From: a virus
Virus record (IMG/VR): IMGVR_UViG_3300009311_000010
Coordinates: 1-40,816 of that record
Length of the DNA: 40,816 bases
Direction: 5' to 3' (one strand)
Position numbers and translations under genes: made by a program. Positions 22,100 through 29,142 of the stretch are shown here, one piece after another. The notes below the pieces were generated by a model that ran no database searches, was not told where the DNA came from, and saw only the letters and a program-made list of their open reading frames with translations. Each line of letters starts with the position of its first letter. Position 1 is the first letter of the stretch.

Positions 22100-23149
22100 A
22101 TGAAACCGAGACAAGTAAAACGAGCAATTATCAAAGCGATACTTTCAAACACGCCGCTGTTTATATGGGGGCCGCCGGGCATTGGAAAAACTCAGATGGT
22201 CGCGCAGGTCGTCAGAGACATCAACGCTGGCAAGCTTGAGATTCCAGACTTTAACCATAAAAAAGAAAATTTTCACTTGATCACAGTCCCTTGTACCTTG
22301 ATCGATCCCGTTGAGTTGCTTGGCGGATTGAAGGTTGACGAGGTCACAAAATGGGTACGCCCTGAACTATGGCCCACTGACGAAAACTGGAAAGGCATCA
22401 TATTTTTTGATGAACTGAACGCGGCAATACCAGCCGTACAGGTCGCTTGCTACAGGCCCGCCGAGCGGGACCCGGACGGAACTCGCTGGATCGGAACGCA
22501 CAAGCTACCACAAGGCGTCCGCATCATGGCCGCCGGGAACCGCGACACGGACCGCGCCGTAACTCACAAAATGCCGAGTCCCTTACGGAGCCGCTACAAG
22601 CACATCGACGCCGAGCCTTTCTTTGAGGATTGGCTCTCGTGGGCCTATGAGAACGGGATCGCGCCAGTTGTTTGTGCGTGGATCTCATGGCATCCCGCTA
22701 TGTTGTTTAATTTTGATCCGAAAAAAGATCAACGAGCTTACGCCACAAGCCGCTCAGTGGCGGCCCTATCGGATGAATATTTGATAGGACTCGACAAAGA
22801 CACAGAGTTAGAGGATTGTTCGGGCGTTGTAGGTGACGAGGCTGCAATTGATTTTATATCCTTTCTAAGGATATTTGAGGATCGGGTTGATATCGAGGAC
22901 ATTGAGCACAACCCCGCCGGGGCTGAGATCCCGAGCGAAGCCGGAACGAAATATGCACTTTGCGCCGGACTCTCCATGAGAGCGGACGAGGACAATTTCG
23001 AAGCGTTCATTACCTACACAGAGCGGATTGGCGAGGAGTTCACATATTTATTTGTTTACTCAGCGAAAAATGCGAACCCGGACGTTGTCGCTACCGAGGC
23101 GTTTATAGATTGGGCCTCAAAACATAACGACTTTCATCAAGCTGCATAA
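22100..23149 (+). CDS. MoxR-type AAA+ ATPase
   Basis: 349 residues. Walker A WGPPGIGKT (24-31), Walker B IIFFDELNAA (101-108), sensor 1 Asn in MAAGNRDTD (N147) and arginine finger PLRSRY (R163/R165) are all intact. MoxR-type ATPases remodel partners that carry a VWA domain; such a protein is encoded two genes downstream. The ACGGGGAT leader precedes the ATG. It begins MKPRQVKR, close to the MKPI start shared by other replication proteins here. Confidence 0.9.
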   Translation: MKPRQVKRAIIKAILSNTPLFIWGPPGIGKTQMVAQVVRDINAGKLEIPDFNHKKENFHLITVPCTLIDPVELLGGLKVDEVTKWVRPELWPTDENWKGIIFFDELNAAIPAVQVACYRPAERDPDGTRWIGTHKLPQGVRIMAAGNRDTDRAVTHKMPSPLRSRYKHIDAEPFFEDWLSWAYENGIAPVVCAWISWHPAMLFNFDPKKDQRAYATSRSVAALSDEYLIGLDKDTELEDCSGVVGDEAAIDFISFLRIFEDRVDIEDIEHNPAGAEIPSEAGTKYALCAGLSMRADEDNFEAFITYTERIGEEFTYLFVYSAKNANPDVVATEAFIDWASKHNDFHQAA

Positions 23150-23177
23150 TTAAAAATACTTTAACGGGGATTTTAAA

Positions 23178-24119
23178 ATGACTATGAAACCGATCAGGCA
23201 AATAGGAAAAGCTACAAAAACGTTGGATGAAACCGCAATGCTTGTCCGCTACAACTGTTCTAAATGGGAGGGTAGAAAGTACGACAAAGCCGTCAGCGCC
23301 ACGGCGGCCCGTCAGTACAAGGCTCAGGACAAGGCCGGACGCTACAACAAATCACTTTTACCGCGCGGCTGGTTCAAGCCTATAGAGCGCGCGGCGAGCG
23401 AAGCTTACGAGTTCCATAAGACGAACACGCTACCATGGGGCGACAAGGGCGAGCGCGTCCTGCCAGCCATCAATTACTTTGATTACACAAAGGGCATGAA
23501 CGAAAAAATTGAAGCCTTTAACAAAGTAGTATCCGCACAGATCGAGATCTATGGAGACGCCATCAACGAGGCAAAGACTGAGAGCCTCGGCGATATGTTT
23601 GACCCGGCGGAGTATCCAACTCAAGTCGAGGTTGCTGAAAAATTTGTTATGGTTTACACAATTAGCCCGATTCCGACGGCTAACGATTTTCGCGTACCAA
23701 TGGAAAAGGGCCAATTGAAAGAGATCCGGGCACAGATTAAAAAGAATACCGAGGAGAGTCAAGCGGTAGCCATCAAGGCCCCACTGCAAAAGCTTTACGA
23801 TGAGGTTGCCCACTTAAGCGAACGGCTCGGAGCTTATTCTAAAGCCCCGGCTCCAAAGGGCGATGAGAAGCGAGGGCGCGGCGCACCGAAAGGCGGAACC
23901 CGCTTTAACAGCGACATCTTAGACAAGCTCGCGGACGTATGCGACTTGCTGCCGAAACTGAACATCACCGGGGACCCTGAACTTGAGCGGCTCGCCGCCG
24001 AGGCTAAGCGCAAGCTTACAAAGTACGAAGTCCCCGAGCTTAAGACTGACAACAAAAAACGAGAGGTCATCAAAAAGCGGGCCGACTCAATTCTAAAAGA
24101 CATGGGGGATTTATTATAA
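23178..24119 (+). CDS. Helical protein between MoxR and VWA genes, 313 aa
   Basis: Starts MTMKPIRQIGKATKTLDETA; the ACGGGGATTTTAAA leader directly before 23178 favours the first ATG. Largely helical and Lys/Glu-rich, with AINEAKTESLGDMFDPAEYP and PLQKLYDEVAHLSERLGAYS, a basic linker (KRGRGAPKGGTRF) and a helical tail. It is coupled to the VWA gene by a TAATG overlap. It probably bridges the ATPase and the VWA protein. I do not recognise a named family with certainty. Confidence 0.75.
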   Translation: MTMKPIRQIGKATKTLDETAMLVRYNCSKWEGRKYDKAVSATAARQYKAQDKAGRYNKSLLPRGWFKPIERAASEAYEFHKTNTLPWGDKGERVLPAINYFDYTKGMNEKIEAFNKVVSAQIEIYGDAINEAKTESLGDMFDPAEYPTQVEVAEKFVMVYTISPIPTANDFRVPMEKGQLKEIRAQIKKNTEESQAVAIKAPLQKLYDEVAHLSERLGAYSKAPAPKGDEKRGRGAPKGGTRFNSDILDKLADVCDLLPKLNITGDPELERLAAEAKRKLTKYEVPELKTDNKKREVIKKRADSILKDMGDLL

Positions 24120-25318
24120 TGGAACTTGTAAATAAAACAAAAGTTCAGCTAATAATGAAGGACGCCTTTTTCGGCAACCTACAACTAAGGCTGAATTTCA
24201 TCGAGGACCCGACGTGCGAGACCTACTGGACGGACGGCGTCACGATCGGGTTTAATCCCGATTTTGTTGAGAAGATAACCGGGCTACAGCGGCTTGGAGT
24301 ACACGCTCATGAGATCGCGCATGTATTCGGCAAGCATCACTTAAGGCGCGGCGAGCGAGACGAAAAAGATTGGAATACCGCCTGCGATTATGTCATAAAC
24401 CCTTTCCTGATCAAGCACGGCTACGAGCTACCACCCGGAGGCCGGTTAGATTGGGCCTATGCGGGCTTAAGCCCCGAGCAAGTTTATGACATATTACATG
24501 ATGAGAAAAAGGACTCCGATGATCAGGGAGACGGCGACGACTCTACGGACTCCGATGATCAGGGAGACGGCGACGGAGATCCGGGCGAGTGCGGCGAGGT
24601 CCGCGACTATCCCGGCGACCCTGAGACCGGCGAAGCCGCCACTCAAGCGGAGATGGACCGAGCCGAAAATGAGTTAGACGTTGCAATCAAGCAGGCCGCC
24701 GCGCAAGCAGAAAAGGCGGGCGAGTACGGCGAGGCCCTCCGGGACGTCGTCGACAAGGCGCTCGAGAGCAAGGTTGACTATGCTGAGATTTTAAAAATGT
24801 TTGTTGATAAGACTGCAAAAAGTGATTACCGTTGGAACCCGCCAAATAGGCGCTACCTAGCGCAAGGTATATATATTCCAAGCTTGAGATCGGATGATAT
24901 TTCATTGATTGCGGTATTTGTTGACGATAGTCCATCGCTCAATCACGAGTTACTTGAACAAGCTCTGGGCGAGCTTTCAGCGGTCATTGAGATCTATCCC
25001 AATTCTGAAGTTCTCGTGATCCCTTGCTCTAACGTGATCAACGAGAACGAGATCGAGACTTATACGACTCAAGATTTACCGCTTACCTACAACGCAAGCG
25101 GGGGCAGGGGTACAGATTTTCGCCCCCCGTTCGAATATCTGGACCGGGAAAACATAGACCCCGCTTGCGTTATTTACTTCACTGATCTGGAATGTCCAGA
25201 GGATCGATGGCCTGACCCTCCAAGCTTCCCGGTCCTCTGGGCCTACCTTCGCAAGCCTTGGCGAGCGGAGCCGCCCCCCGTCTACTTCGGTGAATTTGTC
25301 GAAGTAAACGCGGATTAA
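24119..25318 (+). CDS. Putative metallopeptidase plus VWA-like domain protein (DUF2201 type)
   Basis: 399 residues. The N-terminal domain has a zincin-like HEIAH (64-68) with a following D/N-rich region. The linker (about 130-165) is extremely acidic. The C-terminal VWA domain has a full MIDAS: DDSPS (DxSxS type) in VFVDDSPSLN, Thr in GGRGTDF and Asp in YFTDLECP. DUF2201 proteins pair with MoxR ATPases, as here. Whether the zincin is active is unclear. A strong terminator follows the gene, so the trio ends one transcription unit. Confidence 0.85.
   Translation: MELVNKTKVQLIMKDAFFGNLQLRLNFIEDPTCETYWTDGVTIGFNPDFVEKITGLQRLGVHAHEIAHVFGKHHLRRGERDEKDWNTACDYVINPFLIKHGYELPPGGRLDWAYAGLSPEQVYDILHDEKKDSDDQGDGDDSTDSDDQGDGDGDPGECGEVRDYPGDPETGEAATQAEMDRAENELDVAIKQAAAQAEKAGEYGEALRDVVDKALESKVDYAEILKMFVDKTAKSDYRWNPPNRRYLAQGIYIPSLRSDDISLIAVFVDDSPSLNHELLEQALGELSAVIEIYPNSEVLVIPCSNVINENEIETYTTQDLPLTYNASGGRGTDFRPPFEYLDRENIDPACVIYFTDLECPEDRWPDPPSFPVLWAYLRKPWRAEPPPVYFGEFVEVNAD
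24511..24575 (+). repeat. 29-bp perfect tandem repeat (period 36) in the acidic linker of the VWA gene
   Basis: The 29 bases at 24511-24539 are repeated exactly at 24547-24575 and encode DSDDQGDGD twice. The exact DNA identity points to a recent duplication, so linker length may vary between relatives. Confidence 0.8.
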
Positions 25319-25322
25319 TTTT

Positions 25323-25369
25323 CGCCCCTACACTCCCTGAAAAAGGGTCTGTAGGGGCGGAACTTTTTT
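25323..25369 (+). terminator. Rho-independent terminator after the VWA gene
   Basis: CGCCCCTACA (25323-25332) pairs exactly with TGTAGGGGCG (25350-25359). The CCCT/AGGG inner stem and an A-rich loop close it, and TTTTTT follows at 25364-25369. It is the clearest terminator in the window. Confidence 0.88.
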
Positions 25370-25412
25370 GCATTTAAGCCCCTTATTTAAATAATTATAC
25401 ACGAGGTACAAA

Positions 25413-26057
25413 ATGCCAAAACGAACAGAAACAACGCTCCGCCGTCGAATTGAAATTGTTGAATATATTTTAAAGCTCAAAGCTGATGGCACGAAAGGAG
25501 CTTTAGCGTCTACATGCCGTATAGCAGGGCTTACAGAGGGAGCCGTTAATCGTTGGATAAAAGATTTTAAAGAAGGTTTATACGAGAATTTGACAAGCAA
25601 GCAACTTGATGGTTGTACACGCCCTGCAACAAAGACTGTAAAGAAACAAGTCCCGGACCCTTGTCAACTCGAGATCCCCGAGGACATGCCCGCTGACGTC
25701 CGTGAACTCAACGCCCGCCACGCTTCGCAAGCACAGATCCTAGAACTGTCTCTCACAGGGCTTCAGAACATGCTCGGAAAAACTAACGAACATCTCTGTA
25801 ACATGATAAATACACAACAAGAAACAAACCAGATCCTTTTGAATTATGTTGAGCCTGTTGACGCTATACTGGCTGTATTAGGGGGGATCAATAGTTCGAT
25901 GAACCCCGAACCTCTCCTAGAGATGCTCGGCGGGATTAAGGTTAAAATTGAGGGCGTCAAAAGGGGACTTGCATTGCTCATGAATCCAACCGGCGATTTA
26001 ACCGACGACGAGCGCACTTATATCAAGGCTATAGACGATGTTAAAAATGACGGATGA
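25413..26057 (+). CDS. Helix-turn-helix protein with C-terminal coiled region, 214 aa
   Basis: The N-terminal 60 residues form a transposase-type helix-turn-helix: TLRRRIEIVEYILKLKADG, then STCRIAGLTEGAVNRWIKDF. The rest is helical, with LELSLTGLQNMLGKTNEHLC suggesting an oligomerisation coil. It is the first gene after the terminator at 25369, so it begins a new unit; a TTGCAT / TAATTA pair at 25368-25398 is a weak promoter candidate. It could be a regulator or an origin-binding protein. Confidence 0.65.
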   Translation: MPKRTETTLRRRIEIVEYILKLKADGTKGALASTCRIAGLTEGAVNRWIKDFKEGLYENLTSKQLDGCTRPATKTVKKQVPDPCQLEIPEDMPADVRELNARHASQAQILELSLTGLQNMLGKTNEHLCNMINTQQETNQILLNYVEPVDAILAVLGGINSSMNPEPLLEMLGGIKVKIEGVKRGLALLMNPTGDLTDDERTYIKAIDDVKNDG

Positions 26058-26250
26058 CCTGAACCCCGCCAAGGAGCGGGTCGAGATCCATCGCAAGATG
26101 AATCAACTTATCAAAAATCGAATGACCTTGCCGGACCCCGATCCACGGCGGGATGAAATCAACCTACTGCTTGAGGCGCTCGGGGCGCTGCTCGAGCTTT
26201 ACAAACAAATGGAGATCAATGAAACCGATTGGAAAAAAAACACGGGCTGA
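26047..26250 (+). CDS. Small helical protein, 67 aa
   Basis: Start set at the ATG at 26047 (MTDDLNPAKERVEIHRKMNQ), overlapping the upstream stop; an ATG three codons upstream is also possible. Predicted two-helix protein with LLLEALGALLELYKQME. Its 3-prime end overlaps the next start. Function unknown. Confidence 0.6.
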   Translation: MTDDLNPAKERVEIHRKMNQLIKNRMTLPDPDPRRDEINLLLEALGALLELYKQMEINETDWKKNTG

Positions 26251-26818
26251 TCCAATGGAGGCCCACGCACAGGCCCCGACTCAGACGGAGCTTAGTCACT
26301 TCACAAAATTGTGTCGTGACATGGTAGCCCTAAACGAGCGGCTCTATGGTGAGATCGAGGCCGCGAAAAAAACTCAGGAAAAGTTGAACGAGTTACGACT
26401 CAAAACTATTCCTGATTTTGCCCGCTCTGTGGGCATTGATGAGATAGGGGTTGACGGGGTCGGACGGACCTTGATCAGCCATCAGTACGTCGCCAACCTG
26501 ACTGATCAAAACCGGGCGGGGGCGATTAATTGGGCCTTGACGGCGGGCCACGGCTCGATCGTTAAAAAGAAAGTCGAGATTGAGTTCGATCCAAAAGATA
26601 AACTTGATGGAAAAAAGTTCATGAAAATCATTAAGTATGTCGAGGCCCTCGAGCTTGACCACAAGGCCACTCAGACGATCAACGCGCAGACGCTTAAGAA
26701 GTTCGTTCGCGAGCGGATCGAAAAAGGTGATCCTGATTTCAATCGTAAACTGTTTGGCGTTTACGAGGTTCGACAGATTGAAATCAAGGGCGTCAAAATT
26801 AATAAAATTAAAACATAG
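26219..26818 (+). CDS. Conserved phage replication-module protein, 199 aa
   Basis: I choose the ATG at 26219 because it begins MKPIGKKTRADP, matching the MKPI N-terminus of four other genes, and has GGAG four bases upstream. An ATG at 26255 is the alternative. The N-terminal coil (LCRDMVALNERLYGEIEAAK) is followed by DFARSVGIDEIGVDGVGRT, and a later domain with GHGSIVKKKVEIEFDPKD and KKFVRERIEKGDPDFN. I recall this layout from many lytic phages, just before the ssDNA-binding-like gene, but know no function. Confidence 0.65.
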   Translation: MKPIGKKTRADPMEAHAQAPTQTELSHFTKLCRDMVALNERLYGEIEAAKKTQEKLNELRLKTIPDFARSVGIDEIGVDGVGRTLISHQYVANLTDQNRAGAINWALTAGHGSIVKKKVEIEFDPKDKLDGKKFMKIIKYVEALELDHKATQTINAQTLKKFVRERIEKGDPDFNRKLFGVYEVRQIEIKGVKINKIKT

Positions 26819-26831
26819 GAGCTTTTAAATC

Positions 26832-27068
26832 ATGATAAAAGATCAAGGTGAAAAGGTCACCGCAAACGATTGGGCTAAGTCCCTTATAGTGACGGGCGCG
26901 GAGCGGTTCGCTCGAAAGTGGCACGATATTTTCGAGGCCGAGGCCGCTGATATGACCGCTAAGGAAAAAGCGGACGTCAACCGGATGGCTGAGAAACAGC
27001 TAAACCGTGTCGTGAAGATGATCTACCCGGACGCCGATCCGGTCGAACTCCCGGACCTCGATGTCTAG
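26832..27068 (+). CDS. Small helical protein, 78 aa
   Basis: MIKDQGEKVTANDWAKSLIV followed by two charged helices (TAKEKADVNRMAEKQLNRVV) and a Pro/Asp-rich tail. A TAGGAG ribosome binding site lies 10 bases upstream. Its end overlaps the next gene by eight bases. Function unknown. Confidence 0.65.
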   Translation: MIKDQGEKVTANDWAKSLIVTGAERFARKWHDIFEAEAADMTAKEKADVNRMAEKQLNRVVKMIYPDADPVELPDLDV

Positions 27069-27282
27069 GGCGCTCGTGTCGAACTGGACCGAGTGTAATA
27101 GTTGTTTACGTTGTACTTTTCGTAAGGCTACTATACTCCCTCGGGGACAGGGACGCCATTGGGCGCTTGCTCTCGTGACATGGTGCGGCCTCACCCGGCA
27201 AGAGATTGGGAACTTATTAAAAATAATGCGTCTCGAGTCTTGCCCTTTATTTGAAATAACTCAAACGGAGATTTTAAATTGA
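27061..27282 (+). CDS. Small Cys-containing protein, 73 aa
   Basis: Cys motif CNSCLRC (about 13-19) followed by basic residues and TRQEIGNLLKIM, a short helix. It overlaps both neighbours by a few bases (eight and four), the pattern of a real coupled gene, although it has no clear ribosome binding site. The Cys cluster with a following GQG faintly recalls the start of iron-sulfur uracil-DNA glycosylases, but the rest is absent. Possible zinc or Fe-S mini-protein. Confidence 0.5.
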   Translation: MSRALVSNWTECNSCLRCTFRKATILPRGQGRHWALALVTWCGLTRQEIGNLLKIMRLESCPLFEITQTEILN

Positions 27283-28085
27283 AACCCATCAGTGGAAAAT
27301 CGAAGCAAGTCCAGACACGGGAGGCCGCTGGCGTCCCTGTAGTGGCGGACTTCGAGCAATACGCAGGCGACGGGGGCGAGGGCATAACCCCTCACGACCT
27401 GCCACGAGCGGCGTTAAAGATAGCTCACAAAATGAGCGACGTTTGCGAAAAACGATCCGACAAATGGATCGAGGGCCTTGAGCCAGGGATGATTTACAAC
27501 GCCTCTACGCGTGAGTTCTGGCCCGCTGTCGATGAGGACGGGGCCGAGGGTGTTCTGATAATCCCGGTTAAATATGTCAATCATGTAATTGAGTGGCAAC
27601 CCAACCGGGGCGGCTTCGTAGGCGAACACCCTCCCGGCGCTCCCATAACAGAGGGCGCGGAGTGGATTGAAGATACGCAAGGCAAGCGCCATTGGGTAGC
27701 AGAGAACGGGAACGAGCTTGTTGATACAGCCTCGTTTTATTGTTTCTTAATCAAGTCTGACAATACTCACGAGGAGGTTATTATCGATATGGCCTCTACG
27801 CAGTGGGAGACGGCTAAGAACTTCAACGCGTTTATGAAATCTCGTAAACGCCCATCCAGTAAGAACCCGGCGAAGTCCTTCAAGATGCCTTTCTATTCCA
27901 GCGTGTACAGAATGTTTACCCGCTATAAATCAAACGATGAGGGCGACTGGTACGTTTGGAAGTTCGAGCATCGCGGCGAACTCAAGCTGGACAAGGCTCC
28001 ACAACTGACCCTTTTTGAAGCGGCTGTGAAGTACAAGGCCCTCATTGATAAGGGCGAGGTCGAAGTAGAACGCGATCAAGATTGA
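27279..28085 (+). CDS. Probable ssDNA-binding or replication accessory protein, 268 aa, TTG start
   Basis: The TTG at 27279 is chosen because ACGGAGATTTTAAA sits exactly where it does before the ATGs of other genes, and it yields the MKPI start (MKPISGKSKQVQ). The protein has the pattern of a common phage replication family: WIEGLEPGMIYNASTREFWP, VLIIPVKYVNHVIEWQPN, TASFYCFLIKSD, a KNFNAFMKSRKRPSSKNPA region and a GDWYVWKFEHRGEL strand. Members lie beside polymerases and may have an OB fold; the role is inferred. A small hairpin terminator candidate follows. Confidence 0.65.
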   Translation: MKPISGKSKQVQTREAAGVPVVADFEQYAGDGGEGITPHDLPRAALKIAHKMSDVCEKRSDKWIEGLEPGMIYNASTREFWPAVDEDGAEGVLIIPVKYVNHVIEWQPNRGGFVGEHPPGAPITEGAEWIEDTQGKRHWVAENGNELVDTASFYCFLIKSDNTHEEVIIDMASTQWETAKNFNAFMKSRKRPSSKNPAKSFKMPFYSSVYRMFTRYKSNDEGDWYVWKFEHRGELKLDKAPQLTLFEAAVKYKALIDKGEVEVERDQD

Positions 28086-28093
28086 TCCCCGGC

Positions 28094-28120
28094 TCCCGCC
28101 AATAGCGGGACCATTCTTTT
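28094..28120 (+). terminator. Hairpin with short T-run after the ssDNA-binding-like gene
   Basis: TCCCGC (28094-28099) pairs with GCGGGA (28105-28110) around a CAATA loop, followed by ATTCTTTT. Probably a partial terminator. Confidence 0.5.
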
Positions 28121-28147
28121 AATTATATTTATACGGAGATTTTAATT

Positions 28148-28789
28148 ATGTCTGAACAGGAAATTTTGCAAAGTATCCGGGACGTTGTAAAGCAATTTAA
28201 CGCGCCTGGAATCAAAAAGAAAACCGGAATCCAAACTATTAAAATTCCGGCAAAGGCGACACTTGCTGAGACTGTGGAAATCGTCGGGGACGCTGTCGGC
28301 GAGATTGAGAATCTTGATCAAGTACCCGAGGAACTTGTACAGGAATATGACGAGGTTTGTCTACAGGTCGCTGAGTGGCAGGAGGACAACGAGGACGCTG
28401 TCGAAACGCCACCGGAAGGGGACGAAGAAGCACCACTTCCAGACACGCCACCTGAAGAGGTTGACGAAGACCCACTTCCAGATCCGCCAGCAGAGGATGA
28501 GAACGACGGAACCGAGGGCGATATACCTAAAACCCGGATCGGAAAGAAAGGCGCGCCTCCGGCTGAGCCAGCCACCACAGATCCTTTACCTGATGTACCG
28601 GCCACTAAGGCCCCAGTGGCAGAGGTCGTAACAGAACGGATAACGACCCCCGAAGCTGTGACAGAGCGTATATGGTCCCCGCCTATAGCCCCATCAGGCA
28701 AAGGTTTACAGATTTGGCTAACGCCTGAAAGAATCGAACAAATGAGTCCCGAAACTGCAAAGGCCCTGCTACTGGCGCTTGCCAGCTAG
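28148..28789 (+). CDS. Pro/Glu-rich protein, 213 aa, unknown
   Basis: Folded-looking N-terminal part (about 1-75, including IKIPAKATLAETVEIV), then a long disordered acidic Pro-rich region with DPLPD/PLPDTP-type repeats, and a C-terminal APSGKGLQIWLTPERIEQMS helix. The ACGGAGATTTTAA leader precedes the ATG. It could be a flexible recruiter in the replication complex, since SSB-like proteins also use acidic tails, but there is no family match. Confidence 0.7.
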   Translation: MSEQEILQSIRDVVKQFNAPGIKKKTGIQTIKIPAKATLAETVEIVGDAVGEIENLDQVPEELVQEYDEVCLQVAEWQEDNEDAVETPPEGDEEAPLPDTPPEEVDEDPLPDPPAEDENDGTEGDIPKTRIGKKGAPPAEPATTDPLPDVPATKAPVAEVVTERITTPEAVTERIWSPPIAPSGKGLQIWLTPERIEQMSPETAKALLLALAS

Positions 28790-28799
28790 GTATCTTTAG

Positions 28800-28817
28800 C
28801 GCCCCTCTATTGGGGCG
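28800..28817 (+). terminator. Short hairpin between 28148 and 28843 genes
   Basis: CGCCCC (28800-28805) pairs with GGGGCG (28812-28817) around TCTATT. There is no T-run, so attenuation or RNA protection is more likely than full termination. Confidence 0.35.
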
Positions 28818-28842
28818 TTCACAACATTTGATAAGGTGAAAA

Positions 28843-29142
28843 ATGAAAGCTGGATTATTCAAACAGCTCCGCGCTTTACTTCAAATGAACTTGCTGTTTT
28901 CGATCGATAATCTGATCAGCTTGACAGGCCACAGTAATACCTATATAAGTGAAGGTATTAGTAATTTGCAAAACCCTCACAGGTGCGGCGACGGTGGCCC
29001 GTTGGTTTTAAAGCGAGTTCGAATAAAGCGTGAAAACTATTGGGGCCACGAGGAGGCGCTCACGTTCTACGATGTAGTAGAAAGCGCGCCAGAAAGGGCC
29101 GCCAAAATTCTTGAGGCTCTCGACAATGATGAAACCAATTAG
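28843..29142 (+). CDS. Small helix-turn-helix-like protein, 99 aa, upstream of the polymerase
   Basis: MKAGLFKQLRALLQMNLLFS, then SIDNLISLTGHSNTYISEGI, which reads as helix-turn-helix (the GHSN turn and YISEGISNLQNP second helix), and basic strands after it, as in a winged helix. AAGG precedes the ATG. Its last 17 bases also encode the MMKPI start of the polymerase. It may regulate or load the polymerase. Confidence 0.6.
   Translation: MKAGLFKQLRALLQMNLLFSIDNLISLTGHSNTYISEGISNLQNPHRCGDGGPLVLKRVRIKRENYWGHEEALTFYDVVESAPERAAKILEALDNDETN

Noticed and set aside
24486-24677. Plus-strand frame with MIRETATTLRT repeats in the VWA gene
   Set aside because: It is the 29-bp repeat read in another frame.
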